Of a stretch of 54,982 bases of DNA, positions 16,965-25,474 are shown in pieces. This DNA comes from an uncultured Granulosicoccaceae bacterium (GTDB lineage Bacteria > Pseudomonadota > Gammaproteobacteria > Granulosicoccales > Granulosicoccaceae). Below the pieces are notes generated by a model, which ran no database searches, was not told the DNA's origin, and saw only the letters and a list, made by a program, of their open reading frames with translations. The DNA lies in contig CALJNA010000161.1 of the NCBI GenBank assembly GCA_937981955.1, positions 1 through 54,982 of the forward strand, read 5' to 3'. Within the stretch, counting starts at the first letter, position 1, and every line of letters starts with the position of its first letter. The translations under genes and the position numbers were made by a program.

Positions 16965-17987
16965 GTGAAAGGCATTTTTATAACCATAGTAAGCACCGTT
17001 TTGTTGCTTAGCGCCAGCATTAGCATGGCAACCGAAAGACACGCGATTGTTATTGGAAACAGTGACTACAAAATAGCGCCGTTGAAAAACCCAAGAAATG
17101 ATGCCTTGGATATGGCTGAAGAGCTATCCAATCTGGGTTACAAAATTCATCGCGGAAAAGCACTACTCGACCTAAACCTCGGCGAATTTGAAAATGAGAT
17201 GTACGAGTTCGCACTTAGTCTGCCCAAGAATGCAGTTGCGGTTGTTTACTACGCCGGACATGGTATTGCAACGAACGCCGATAACTATCTGATACCACGA
17301 GATGCAAACCTATTGTACGAAGAGCAACTCAAAACGCGGGCAGTCAGCTTGCGCGATACAGTTGCTTTACTCAATGAACGTAATCGCGATGGCTTAAACG
17401 TTTTCTTTCTGGACGCGTGTCGGGACAGCCCGCTCGAGAGTCGGTACGGACGCAGTATGAATCGCGGCCTTAGTAGAATTGGTGATCTGGCCAAAGGCAG
17501 CTTCATCGGCTACGCAGCAGACAAAGGACAAATAGCTATAGATGGACAGGGACGCAATGGTGTGTACACAGGCGAGCTGCTCAGGTCGCTGAGAAATGAG
17601 CCAAGCATGCCAATTCAACTGCTGCACAATCGGGTTGCACAACGCGTGTATGAAAAGACCTCTGGTACCAGTAACCCCCAACTGCCGGTGTCGGAGCAAA
17701 AATTCATTGGTGAATATTGTGTTGGAAATTGCGACAACGAAATTCTTGGACAGAAGCTTGCGCTCGGCAGCGATCCCAAACCCTTACCGCATCAACCATC
17801 ATCAGACAGCGCACTATCCACCGAGAGTCAGGCAACAGAAAAGAAATTCACCCGCAAACATGCATACATTGCCGTAGGCGCCGCTCTTTTGCTGGGCGCA
17901 CTGGCAGCAGGCTCAAGTGGTGGCTCGGACGGTGGTGAATCTGGTTCGTCGACGACGTTCACTTTGAATATTCCTCAATTGCCCTGA
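16965..17987 (+). CDS. Exported caspase-family (p20) protease with C-terminal membrane helix
   Basis: 340 residues. Signal peptide (KGIFITIVSTVLLL, cleavage near SISMA), then a caspase/metacaspase p20 domain (about 25-215). It starts RHAIVIGNSDY, has the catalytic His99 in YYAGHG and Cys152 in FFLDACRDSP, and has RGLSRI at the position where substrate-pocket residues lie. A linker follows, then one membrane helix (about 300-317) and a Ser/Gly/Asp tail ending TFTLNIPQLP. The protease domain should be periplasmic, anchored in the inner membrane. The C-terminal architecture mirrors that of the Ig-like protein at 14999. The FGE-like lipoprotein gene follows after 25 bases. Catalytic residues are intact; substrate unknown. 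Confidence 0.85.
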   Translation: MKGIFITIVSTVLLLSASISMATERHAIVIGNSDYKIAPLKNPRNDALDMAEELSNLGYKIHRGKALLDLNLGEFENEMYEFALSLPKNAVAVVYYAGHGIATNADNYLIPRDANLLYEEQLKTRAVSLRDTVALLNERNRDGLNVFFLDACRDSPLESRYGRSMNRGLSRIGDLAKGSFIGYAADKGQIAIDGQGRNGVYTGELLRSLRNEPSMPIQLLHNRVAQRVYEKTSGTSNPQLPVSEQKFIGEYCVGNCDNEILGQKLALGSDPKPLPHQPSSDSALSTESQATEKKFTRKHAYIAVGAALLLGALAAGSSGGSDGGESGSSTTFTLNIPQLP

Positions 17988-18012
17988 GCCACTTGGTATA
18001 AGGATTTACGAT

Positions 18013-19236
18013 ATGAACATGAATAACACAACCACAACAAACATCAAACAGCACCGAGCATTTCGCTTCCTGATATTTGTCTTCATGGCCACCCTTTCTG
18101 CGTGCGCAGCGGAACGTTCTGAAATGAAGGATGCCGGCGCAACACTAAAAATTGCCATGCCATCAACGATATTGCAAAGCCGTGCAATCGATGTTGATGC
18201 AGTCAGCGTTACTGTCATGATAAATCAGGGCTCGCCGATTCCGGCATTTAGAAACAGCGAAGGCAACTGGACAATAAGAAGTCTGGCACGAGCAGACTAC
18301 CCGGGCACCAACAGTATTTCGATTATATGGGAAGAACAAGTCGGCGAAGTCAAACTGCTGTTAGCCGAGTACACTGGCACATTCACTCTGACCGACGCTC
18401 CATCAATTGAACCTGTTGGTGGGTACGTGACCGATGGTGACGCCCGATTCGACTACGATTCTGACGGATTCAGCAATCTGGCTGAACGCACCGCTGTACC
18501 ACCGACAAACCCAATCTCTCAAGGTGTTTTCGTCGCACCTGTCATGGTAGATATTGCTGCTGGCTGTTTCGATATGGGTAGCCCGCCACTGGAACCTGAG
18601 CGCGATGTCACCGAAGGCCCTCAATTCAATGTCTGTGTAAACGACTTCAAGATCGGCAAGTATGAAGTGACATTCGAAGAGTATGATGTGTTCGCACTCA
18701 ATACTGGCAGAACTCTGCCAAACGACAACGACTTCGGTCGTGGTGCACAACCGGTTATTAATGTGGATTGGGTCGATGCTACTACCTATGCCGCCTGGTT
18801 ATCTGCTGTTTCAGGAAAAACCTTTCGTCTTGCCACCGAAGCTGAATGGGAATATGCAGCGCGCGCCGGCACAACAACCGCATTCAATACGGGCGATTCC
18901 ATCACAACCGATCAAGCCAACTTTGACGGCCGATTTACCTACAACGGCTCTGAAGTGGGTGAATACCGACAACGAACAATATCGGTTGGTGCTTTTCCGG
19001 AAAACGCATTCGGTCTGCATGATATGCATGGCAACGTATCTGAATGGACATGCAGTGCCTACTCGGAGTTGTACAACGGCTCAGAACAGGTGTGCGATCC
19101 AAATGCAAACGTCGATCATGTAATCCGCGGAGGCTCATTTGATTTCCCACCTACTGCATCCCGTTCGGCTAACAGAATCTGGAGAGCCACAGACAACCAG
19201 AGTTACAGCCGCGGATTTCGATTAGTAGAGGAATAG
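18013..19236 (+). CDS. FGE/SUMF1-domain lipoprotein lacking the FGE cysteines
   Basis: 407 residues. Lipobox TLSAC (Cys31); N-terminal beta domain (43-127) homologous by eye to that of the CBM9-like lipoprotein (LKIAMPSTILQSRAI against LKVSPPAFLNARAV, both ending near a W-E-E/W-T-E and LLLA); a Ca-binding-like DYDSDGFSNLAE (147-158); then a formylglycine-generating-enzyme/SUMF1 domain (about 178-405) with GKYEVT, RLATEAEWEYAARAG, MHGNVSEWT and VIRGGSF. True FGE has two catalytic Cys in the stretch after RGGS; here it reads DFPPTASRSANR with no Cys, so sulfatase activation is unlikely. AAGGA upstream supports the ATG. Probably co-transcribed with the caspase-like gene. Confidence 0.85.
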   Translation: MNMNNTTTTNIKQHRAFRFLIFVFMATLSACAAERSEMKDAGATLKIAMPSTILQSRAIDVDAVSVTVMINQGSPIPAFRNSEGNWTIRSLARADYPGTNSISIIWEEQVGEVKLLLAEYTGTFTLTDAPSIEPVGGYVTDGDARFDYDSDGFSNLAERTAVPPTNPISQGVFVAPVMVDIAAGCFDMGSPPLEPERDVTEGPQFNVCVNDFKIGKYEVTFEEYDVFALNTGRTLPNDNDFGRGAQPVINVDWVDATTYAAWLSAVSGKTFRLATEAEWEYAARAGTTTAFNTGDSITTDQANFDGRFTYNGSEVGEYRQRTISVGAFPENAFGLHDMHGNVSEWTCSAYSELYNGSEQVCDPNANVDHVIRGGSFDFPPTASRSANRIWRATDNQSYSRGFRLVEE

Positions 19237-19285
19237 CAAACCACCGCAAGCCATTTAATTGACTATTCACAATAATTTGGCGGGT

Positions 19286-19318
19286 ATTGCCGGTTAGACC
19301 GGCCTGAGCCGGTGCAAT
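19286..19318. terminator. Hairpin after the FGE-like gene
   Basis: ACCGGC (19298-19303) and GCCGGT (19308-19313) form a perfect 6-bp stem with a CTGA loop, flanked by ATTGC (19286-19290) and GCAAT (19314-19318). No U-run follows, so termination is uncertain. Confidence 0.3.
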
Positions 19319-19369
19319 AGGCACGGTTGTCGCTACAGGAATCTGTCTCAACACGTTCCAAAGCTGCGA

Positions 19370-21199
19370 ATGACAGCCCGCATGCGGACTCACTACAAGC
19401 CAAATAATATTTCAACCGTCAATGCAGCAGCGACCGGCCTCCGGCGCTGCCTGGCAGCGTTCGTCGGTTTGCTAATGCTCGCGTGTGGAAGCTTGGCGTT
19501 TAGTGCTGATGAAGCAACGCCGATTGATTCGGAAGCCAACGCCCACTCCAACCTCGAAGAAAGTCAACCAGAACCTACTGCAGCCGATATCGCACGTGTA
19601 GAGCAACTCTCCTACATTCAGTCGGTACTCGATAGCAAGCTCGATGAAAGACGGGACTTGGGAAATCGGATTACCAACGCCAATGAACAAGATAAAGCAG
19701 ATTTGCGCCGAGAAGCGAACGCACTAACCAGCGACATAGCACAACTTCGCAAAACACTTGAAACCATCGCAACCGGTGGTGTTGATCGCAAACTGTTTGA
19801 AGATAAAACCACTGAAACAAAGAAAGACTGGCGCGAAGACGTTTCACTAATTGCACAACCTGTCATTGATAGCCTTAAAGAACTCACTGAAAAGCCAAGA
19901 CGAATAAAAGAGTTAAACGAACTCATCGATCTTAAGAACCAGGAAATTCAGGCTAGTTCTGCAGCCATTTCTCAGCTGGAACAATCTAACCGAGTTCAAG
20001 GCTCCGAATCGCTGAACACCTCTCTGAATACCATGGTGCGAAAATGGCAAAAAAGACAGAACGACGCTAAGGATGCCATTGCTGTTGCAAAAATACAGCT
20101 TAAAGGCCTTGAAGGCGACCAACCCATAACCAAAACGATATACAACGCATTGGTAAAATTTGCAAAGGGGCGTGGATTGACCATCCTCATGGCTATCGCC
20201 GCTGCCTGGCTGGTACTCGTTGGCGTGAAGCTACTTATGAGAACGTATCGCTATACCTTGGTCGATCATCAACACAAAGAAAGTCGCACGCGATACAGGG
20301 TTGCAAAATACAGTGTGCAGGCTCTAACGTTTTCCCTTGTACTCATTGCGGTGTTTATCGTTTTCTATGAACGGCATGATGTACTGCTGCTGGGTCTGCT
20401 GATTCTTCTCATTGTCGGATTCGTACTAAATGCAAAACAACTTTTACCTCGATATATAAAAGAAGCCCGATTATTACTGAACTTAGGAGCAATGCGAGAA
20501 GGCGAACGCGTTATCTACAATGGCCTGCCCTATCGGGTGGAGTCAATCAATATGTACACGATTTTCAGAAATCCTGAATTAAACGGAATTCTACGTTTGC
20601 CCCTGGCCGAACTGACAAAAACGTCTTCACGCCCGGTAAGTAATGACACCTGGTTTCCAAGTTCCACAGGTGATGTTGTACTGATGTCTGATGGCAGCTT
20701 GCTCGAGGTGTTGAATCAGAATCCGGACACAGTTGAACTGAAGAAAAGAGGGGGTGAACTGTTATCAATACCAGCCGCTGATTTTTATGCCATGACGATG
20801 ACAAACCTGACTCGACATGGAACTTATGGTGTAACCAGCAACTTTGGTTTGGACTACAACCATCAGAAAATCAGCGCAACCGAGATTCCAAATAGCTTGC
20901 GAGAAGGGATAGCAAGGGCTTTCGAAAACAGCAACCTTAGCAAAGCGGTTAAAGATATTGCGGTAGAACTCGAACAGGCCGGTAGTTCTTCAATCGATTA
21001 CTGGATATTTGTCACGATGGACAGCAGCTCTGCCCGCTCCTATTTCCGCGCACACCGAATCATTCAAGCAGCTTGTATTGAAACCTGCAGCCGCGAAGGA
21101 TGGTCAATACCGTTTCCACATATGTCACTCGTAAAAAAGCAACCACCTGCCAACGACGAGTTGAACACGCAAAACACGCCACTAAGCGGCGCTGCTTAA
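19370..21199 (+). CDS. MscS-family mechanosensitive channel-like protein with long periplasmic coiled coil
   Basis: 609 residues. A signal-like hydrophobic segment (about 25-45), a charged helical region with several heptad-like stretches (about 75-235, e.g. LEQLSYIQSVLDSKLDERR in part), then three membrane helices (about 265-285, 313-335, 338-358) and a cytoplasmic region of MscS type. That region has LNLGAMREGERVIYNGLPYRVE and a VLMSDGS beta segment. The pore-helix glycine pattern of classic MscS is not obvious, so this is a divergent relative. Either of two close ATGs (19370, 19382) could be the start; neither has a clear Shine-Dalgarno. It would gate under membrane tension or serve another envelope role. 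Confidence 0.65.
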   Translation: MTARMRTHYKPNNISTVNAAATGLRRCLAAFVGLLMLACGSLAFSADEATPIDSEANAHSNLEESQPEPTAADIARVEQLSYIQSVLDSKLDERRDLGNRITNANEQDKADLRREANALTSDIAQLRKTLETIATGGVDRKLFEDKTTETKKDWREDVSLIAQPVIDSLKELTEKPRRIKELNELIDLKNQEIQASSAAISQLEQSNRVQGSESLNTSLNTMVRKWQKRQNDAKDAIAVAKIQLKGLEGDQPITKTIYNALVKFAKGRGLTILMAIAAAWLVLVGVKLLMRTYRYTLVDHQHKESRTRYRVAKYSVQALTFSLVLIAVFIVFYERHDVLLLGLLILLIVGFVLNAKQLLPRYIKEARLLLNLGAMREGERVIYNGLPYRVESINMYTIFRNPELNGILRLPLAELTKTSSRPVSNDTWFPSSTGDVVLMSDGSLLEVLNQNPDTVELKKRGGELLSIPAADFYAMTMTNLTRHGTYGVTSNFGLDYNHQKISATEIPNSLREGIARAFENSNLSKAVKDIAVELEQAGSSSIDYWIFVTMDSSSARSYFRAHRIIQAACIETCSREGWSIPFPHMSLVKKQPPANDELNTQNTPLSGAA

Positions 21200-21441
21200 C
21201 CGCTAAAAGCCGAATGCAATCTTATTGGACAGACTTGCTAGCACTGCGCCATATATCGACTCATAAAGGTGGATGAGCGGTACAGAGTTTACAAAACTGA
21301 TTTGACTGTTAATCAGCTTTTATGAAAAGTGTTTGTTATCCGGTTGCTTTCGACTTGCTCTTTTCCTGCTACGTGCTATCCCATTAACATGGGTTGTACT
21401 CTTCATATTATTGGGATATAATTCCCAATTCAATGCTCACC

Positions 21442-21446
21442 AAGGA
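21442..21446 (+). promoter_or_regulatory. Shine-Dalgarno deciding the DUF2330 start
   Basis: AAGGA 7 bases before the ATG at 21454. The frame opens 20 codons earlier, but those residues do not belong to the signal peptide. Confidence 0.6.
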
Positions 21447-21453
21447 TTTGATC

Positions 21454-23094
21454 ATGAAATTAGTGCCCAACATGGCCGCACTGGCCACTATCTTAATGTT
21501 CTTCCATAGCATTCCAGCCAGCGCCTGCGGAGGTCTCTTTTGCCAGAATATACCGGTCGACCAAGCTGGCGAGCAGATTCTCTTCCATCAGGAAGGTGAC
21601 TCGATAACTGCCATGGTTCGCATTCTTTATGAAGGCGATTCTGAAGACTTCAGCTGGGTTGTTCCCGTCCCAACCATACCTGAGCTAAGCACCGGCGCCG
21701 ACTCCCTGTTTGATGAGTTGGAGCAATTGACCAGCCCACAATTTATTTTGCAAAGAACCGGTGAGGCATGCCCGATTGACTTTGCCGATGCCGGTGCGTC
21801 AGATGCCGGCACAATCGCGCTTTCAGAGTCCGCTGCAGATTCAGGCGGTGTTGTTATCGAACAGTCCCTATCCGTCGGACCTTTCGCCATTGATATTGTC
21901 AGCAGTACAAACCCCGATGAAATGGCAATTTGGTTAGAAGACAACAACTACGATTTGTCAGATCGTGGTCGCGAACTTATTGCCCCCTATGTCGAAGCCG
22001 GTATGAAGTTTGTTGCGGTCAAATTACGTAGTGGCCAGTCTTCAGGCAGCATTCAACCACTGATCATGAAGTACCAGAGCCAGAAACCTATGGTACCGAT
22101 CAAGCTTACAGCAGTAGCTGCCCAGGACGACATGGGAGTCGTGGTGTGGCTGGTGTCCGGCGCCCGCGCTGTCCCAGAAAATTATCTGCATGTCGTTCCA
22201 AATTACACTCAGCTGAATTGGTATACCGGCCCGCGAAACGCTTACGCCAGCTATCAGGGTTTGATTACCAGGGCGATGGATGAGGCAGGTGGTCAGGGTT
22301 TCGCGACAGATTTTGCAGGCCCGATAACTGAAGCAATAACTGGCTTTATGACATCTGCTGAATCACTCGAAATGGAACTCGATATGCTGGACCAGCTAAG
22401 CAGTGATGGTCAGTTCCTTTCATCGTTGTATCAGGGTCCGAGAACGGATGCGCTTAGGTCAGCGTATAACAACGTCCTTCCTCTACCACAGGGGCAGGAT
22501 GAAAGTGTTTACTTCAATACACCAGCGTTGCTGGTCCAGTACACAGCAGAGGAGCTGGCTCAGGCGCGGGTCAATTTAAGACAAGCGTTTATTGATATAG
22601 AACTAGACCCATTGAAGAACAGCAGCGCCCTGCTTCCGAACGGCCGTTATCTGACGCGCCTTTACACAACGTTATCTGCTGATGAAATGACCGTTGATCC
22701 TGTATTCGATTTTAATTCGGAAATGCCAGCGCAAAGCCGCGAACGCAATGCCACGTTACATGAGCAATGCATAAACGATCAAACTCAATGGTCACTGACT
22801 CTGGGTGAAGGGACCGGACGCGATGGCGAAGAAGTTATTATCGCCAATATGGATACACCGGTATCCGTGCCTGTTGAAGCCAGTGCTCAAAGTGCGGTTT
22901 TCAGCACGGCAGTTACCTCTCGTTCTGCGTTGCCACAAATTGAAACCCAAAACGAATTCACACCGGTTAAATTGAATATTGACGATGACACAGGCAATAA
23001 TAATCGAGGAGGATTTCTAGGTGGGGTGTCCTACGCTACGTTACTGATGACTGTCGGCTTTGTTTTTTGGCGCAGAAGATACACACAATTGTAA
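21454..23094 (+). CDS. DUF2330 exported protein with C-terminal sorting-type tail
   Basis: 546 residues from the ATG at 21454. Signal peptide cleaved before ACGGLFC; the start ACGGLFCQ...PVDQAGEQILF and the later WVVPVPTIPEL are hallmarks of DUF2330. The body is mixed beta structure with few Cys. The C-terminus has a GGFLGG segment, one hydrophobic helix and WRRRY, the layout of GlyGly-CTERM/MYXO-CTERM tails that are cut by rhombosortase-like proteases. It is a single gene followed by a hairpin. Biological role unknown. Whether a sortase exists elsewhere cannot be seen here. Confidence 0.8.
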   Translation: MKLVPNMAALATILMFFHSIPASACGGLFCQNIPVDQAGEQILFHQEGDSITAMVRILYEGDSEDFSWVVPVPTIPELSTGADSLFDELEQLTSPQFILQRTGEACPIDFADAGASDAGTIALSESAADSGGVVIEQSLSVGPFAIDIVSSTNPDEMAIWLEDNNYDLSDRGRELIAPYVEAGMKFVAVKLRSGQSSGSIQPLIMKYQSQKPMVPIKLTAVAAQDDMGVVVWLVSGARAVPENYLHVVPNYTQLNWYTGPRNAYASYQGLITRAMDEAGGQGFATDFAGPITEAITGFMTSAESLEMELDMLDQLSSDGQFLSSLYQGPRTDALRSAYNNVLPLPQGQDESVYFNTPALLVQYTAEELAQARVNLRQAFIDIELDPLKNSSALLPNGRYLTRLYTTLSADEMTVDPVFDFNSEMPAQSRERNATLHEQCINDQTQWSLTLGEGTGRDGEEVIIANMDTPVSVPVEASAQSAVFSTAVTSRSALPQIETQNEFTPVKLNIDDDTGNNNRGGFLGGVSYATLLMTVGFVFWRRRYTQL

Positions 23095-23107
23095 ACAACG
23101 GCAAACT

Positions 23108-23131
23108 GCCCCTGTCAAAATGGATAGGGGC
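23108..23131 (+). terminator. Terminator-like hairpin after the DUF2330 gene
   Basis: GCCCCTGTC (23108-23116) pairs with GATAGGGGC (23123-23131), one G-U pair and a 6-base loop, 14 bases after the stop codon. The following run is only moderately U-rich (CTCTTCAAATTTATT). Confidence 0.5.
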
Positions 23132-23341
23132 GCTCTTCAAATTTATTAAAACAGATGGTCAAAGTTTAGTTTTCAGTAGTTTGCAGTTCTCGCCATAATA
23201 AGAAATAGTATTACTTTTCAACTTCTTACAGCAGCATGAAATCAGCATGCTTCTAACCAGTCTACATATGACGATTCAATTTGAAGCGTCATCGCACGCT
23301 AAACCAATCAGTCTGTCATTTTTAGTAACCCAAAGGGGCTG

Positions 23342-25474
23342 TTGTGGCTCGATCGGGTAATTGTTAGCGTGTTTGAACTGCTTCAGCGCATACCACTGGT
23401 TGCTACTATGCATCACTCAATCTTGCCCCTTGCGGGAAAAGAATCTGCCAGGAAGAGCATACGTATTGTCACGGACCACGAGTACGAGAATAACTTGTTG
23501 GTCAGTAATAATATGGACGTACATCTTCGGCAGAAACTTGCATCCCGTTTTGGTGTTACACAGTTCACAACTGATGTACAGCTGGACATATTTGATGCGT
23601 ACATAGTTGATTGTCGTGGAACATCCATCACGAGCTCTGAATTAGAGGGTAGTTTTGAATTCGATATCGCTTTCGCTTTGGTGAATGAAGACTCGTACTT
23701 AACCGCGAACGCAAGCGAACAAGATACGAAACTCGAGCTTGTTACAGAAGACGAACTAGCCAGCGACATCTTTGCGCTACGACTCGCTTCGCGCTTACGT
23801 GCAGTAAAATTTCAAGAGCAAAAACGCACAGAATCTCAAGATATTGTCAAAGAGAATGCGTACGAAATTCTTCAAACTCTCATGGCGTACTCAACAGATT
23901 GGGTAGTTGTTAAAGATCTTGATCATCGCTTTGCCATGGTTACGAACCGATTTCTGGAAGCTTACAACTACGAGACCAAAGATGTCATTGGTAAAAATGA
24001 CCTCGAAATCGGCACACCGGAAGAATTGGTATTAGGCAATAGTGACAATGACTGGGAAGGCTTTTGGAAAAGAGATGACAAGGTAATTGCATCTAAACTA
24101 CCAGAAGAGTCAGAGCACTTGGTAATACATGAAAATGCGCTTGAACAAGCTCGCGAACATGTTGCAAAGGTCCCCCTAAAGGACAAAAACGGCAATGTAT
24201 TCGGTTTGTTCGTGTGCGTCACCCAAGCACACAGCTTAAAGGTTAACGGTGACACCGTATCAACTCTGACCAGCCGACGAAACATAGAAAGTTCACCCAT
24301 ACTAAAACAACTGGATGACGATAGAACGAAAGCGGAAGCACTGAGCAAACAAACTCAGACCACAATGAAACGAAAGAACAATTTTATCGCCACAGCCAGC
24401 CACGATTTACGTCAACCGCTTCAGGCCATCGGACTTTTTATTGAATCTCTCAATCAGCAAATTACCGATGTAGATCAGAAGAAAACTCTGGCGAAAATGA
24501 AACAATCGTCTCGCGACCTTAACGAGCTGCTTAACAGCATTCTTGATATATCAAAACTGGATGCAGAGGCCGTCACTGTTAACAGAACACATTTCAAACT
24601 AGCCCCGCTGTTAAAATCAATTGAAGACGAGTTTGAATCAGAAGCATTAAGAAAATCCATAGCCTTACATATAAGCAGCAGCAACAGTGTTGTTCACACA
24701 GACAATCTGTTGCTTTCTCGTATCTTGAAAAACCTTATTAACAATGCAGTCAAATACACAACTAACGGTAGCGTGAATTTGTTGACTGAAGTTGATGAAG
24801 ATCACTTAATCATCCGCGTTAAGGATACTGGCCCTGGAATTCCCAAGGAACAGTACCAGGCTGTCTTTAATGAATATCATCAAATAGAAGAGCAACACAC
24901 TCAACCAAACTTTGGCCAGGGTCTTGGTTTATCCATTGTCAAGCGATTGGTCGAATTACTAAAACTGGATATCACTCTGGATTCCGAAGCTGATCGAGGT
25001 ACACAGTTCACCCTGACAGTGCCTCTTGGCGAATTGCAAGTTGATAAATCTGAATCTCAACCCTTGTACACCGATAAATTTTCTGATTCATTCAAATTGA
25101 TGATCATCGATGACAATCATGCTGTTCTTGAATCTATGGAAGCTATGCTCACCAGCATGAACTGCGATGCCTACCCAGCATTCGATATCCCGGAGGCAGA
25201 GGAAATTATCAACGAACTGGATCATGTGCCCGATTTGTTGATTGTCGACTACCAATTGGCCGACGGGGTCACGGGTGACACTGCAATAAATCACCTACGC
25301 AAAATCACCGGTAAAGATATCCCGGCAATCATCGTGACCGGAAATACCAACAGTACATTGGTTAGGAAAGCAACCAAGTCTGCCTATCGTGTTTTAAATA
25401 AACCGGTGAATCCAGACGCCTTGCTGAGCACCATTAATAGCGCTATCCAGGAAAACAGTCTAGAACCTGCTTAA
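23342..25474 (+). CDS. Hybrid sensor histidine kinase/response regulator (PAS-HisKA-HATPase-REC)
   Basis: 710 residues, no membrane segment, so cytoplasmic. N-terminal region (about 35-150) of unknown fold; PAS-like domain (about 178-297); HisKA with phospho-accepting His354 in ASHDLRQPLQA; HATPase with NLINNAV (464-470), DTGPG (495-499) and GQGLGLSIV; C-terminal receiver (about 585-705) with acidic pair D590/D591, phospho-Asp636 in LIVDYQ and Lys687. The HDLRQPL form of the H-box is typical of hybrid kinases that dephosphorylate or feed LuxR-type regulators. The start is uncertain: TTG at 23342 (AAGGGG 3-4 bases upstream) or ATG at 23408. The gene ends by overlapping the convergent MscS gene by 4 bases. 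Confidence 0.88.
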   Translation: MWLDRVIVSVFELLQRIPLVATMHHSILPLAGKESARKSIRIVTDHEYENNLLVSNNMDVHLRQKLASRFGVTQFTTDVQLDIFDAYIVDCRGTSITSSELEGSFEFDIAFALVNEDSYLTANASEQDTKLELVTEDELASDIFALRLASRLRAVKFQEQKRTESQDIVKENAYEILQTLMAYSTDWVVVKDLDHRFAMVTNRFLEAYNYETKDVIGKNDLEIGTPEELVLGNSDNDWEGFWKRDDKVIASKLPEESEHLVIHENALEQAREHVAKVPLKDKNGNVFGLFVCVTQAHSLKVNGDTVSTLTSRRNIESSPILKQLDDDRTKAEALSKQTQTTMKRKNNFIATASHDLRQPLQAIGLFIESLNQQITDVDQKKTLAKMKQSSRDLNELLNSILDISKLDAEAVTVNRTHFKLAPLLKSIEDEFESEALRKSIALHISSSNSVVHTDNLLLSRILKNLINNAVKYTTNGSVNLLTEVDEDHLIIRVKDTGPGIPKEQYQAVFNEYHQIEEQHTQPNFGQGLGLSIVKRLVELLKLDITLDSEADRGTQFTLTVPLGELQVDKSESQPLYTDKFSDSFKLMIIDDNHAVLESMEAMLTSMNCDAYPAFDIPEAEEIINELDHVPDLLIVDYQLADGVTGDTAINHLRKITGKDIPAIIVTGNTNSTLVRKATKSAYRVLNKPVNPDALLSTINSAIQENSLEPA

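Noticed and set aside
18013..19236. The FGE-domain lipoprotein as the maturase for the choline-sulfatase
   Set aside because: The catalytic Cys pair is absent and the protein is exported, while choline-sulfatase has no signal peptide.
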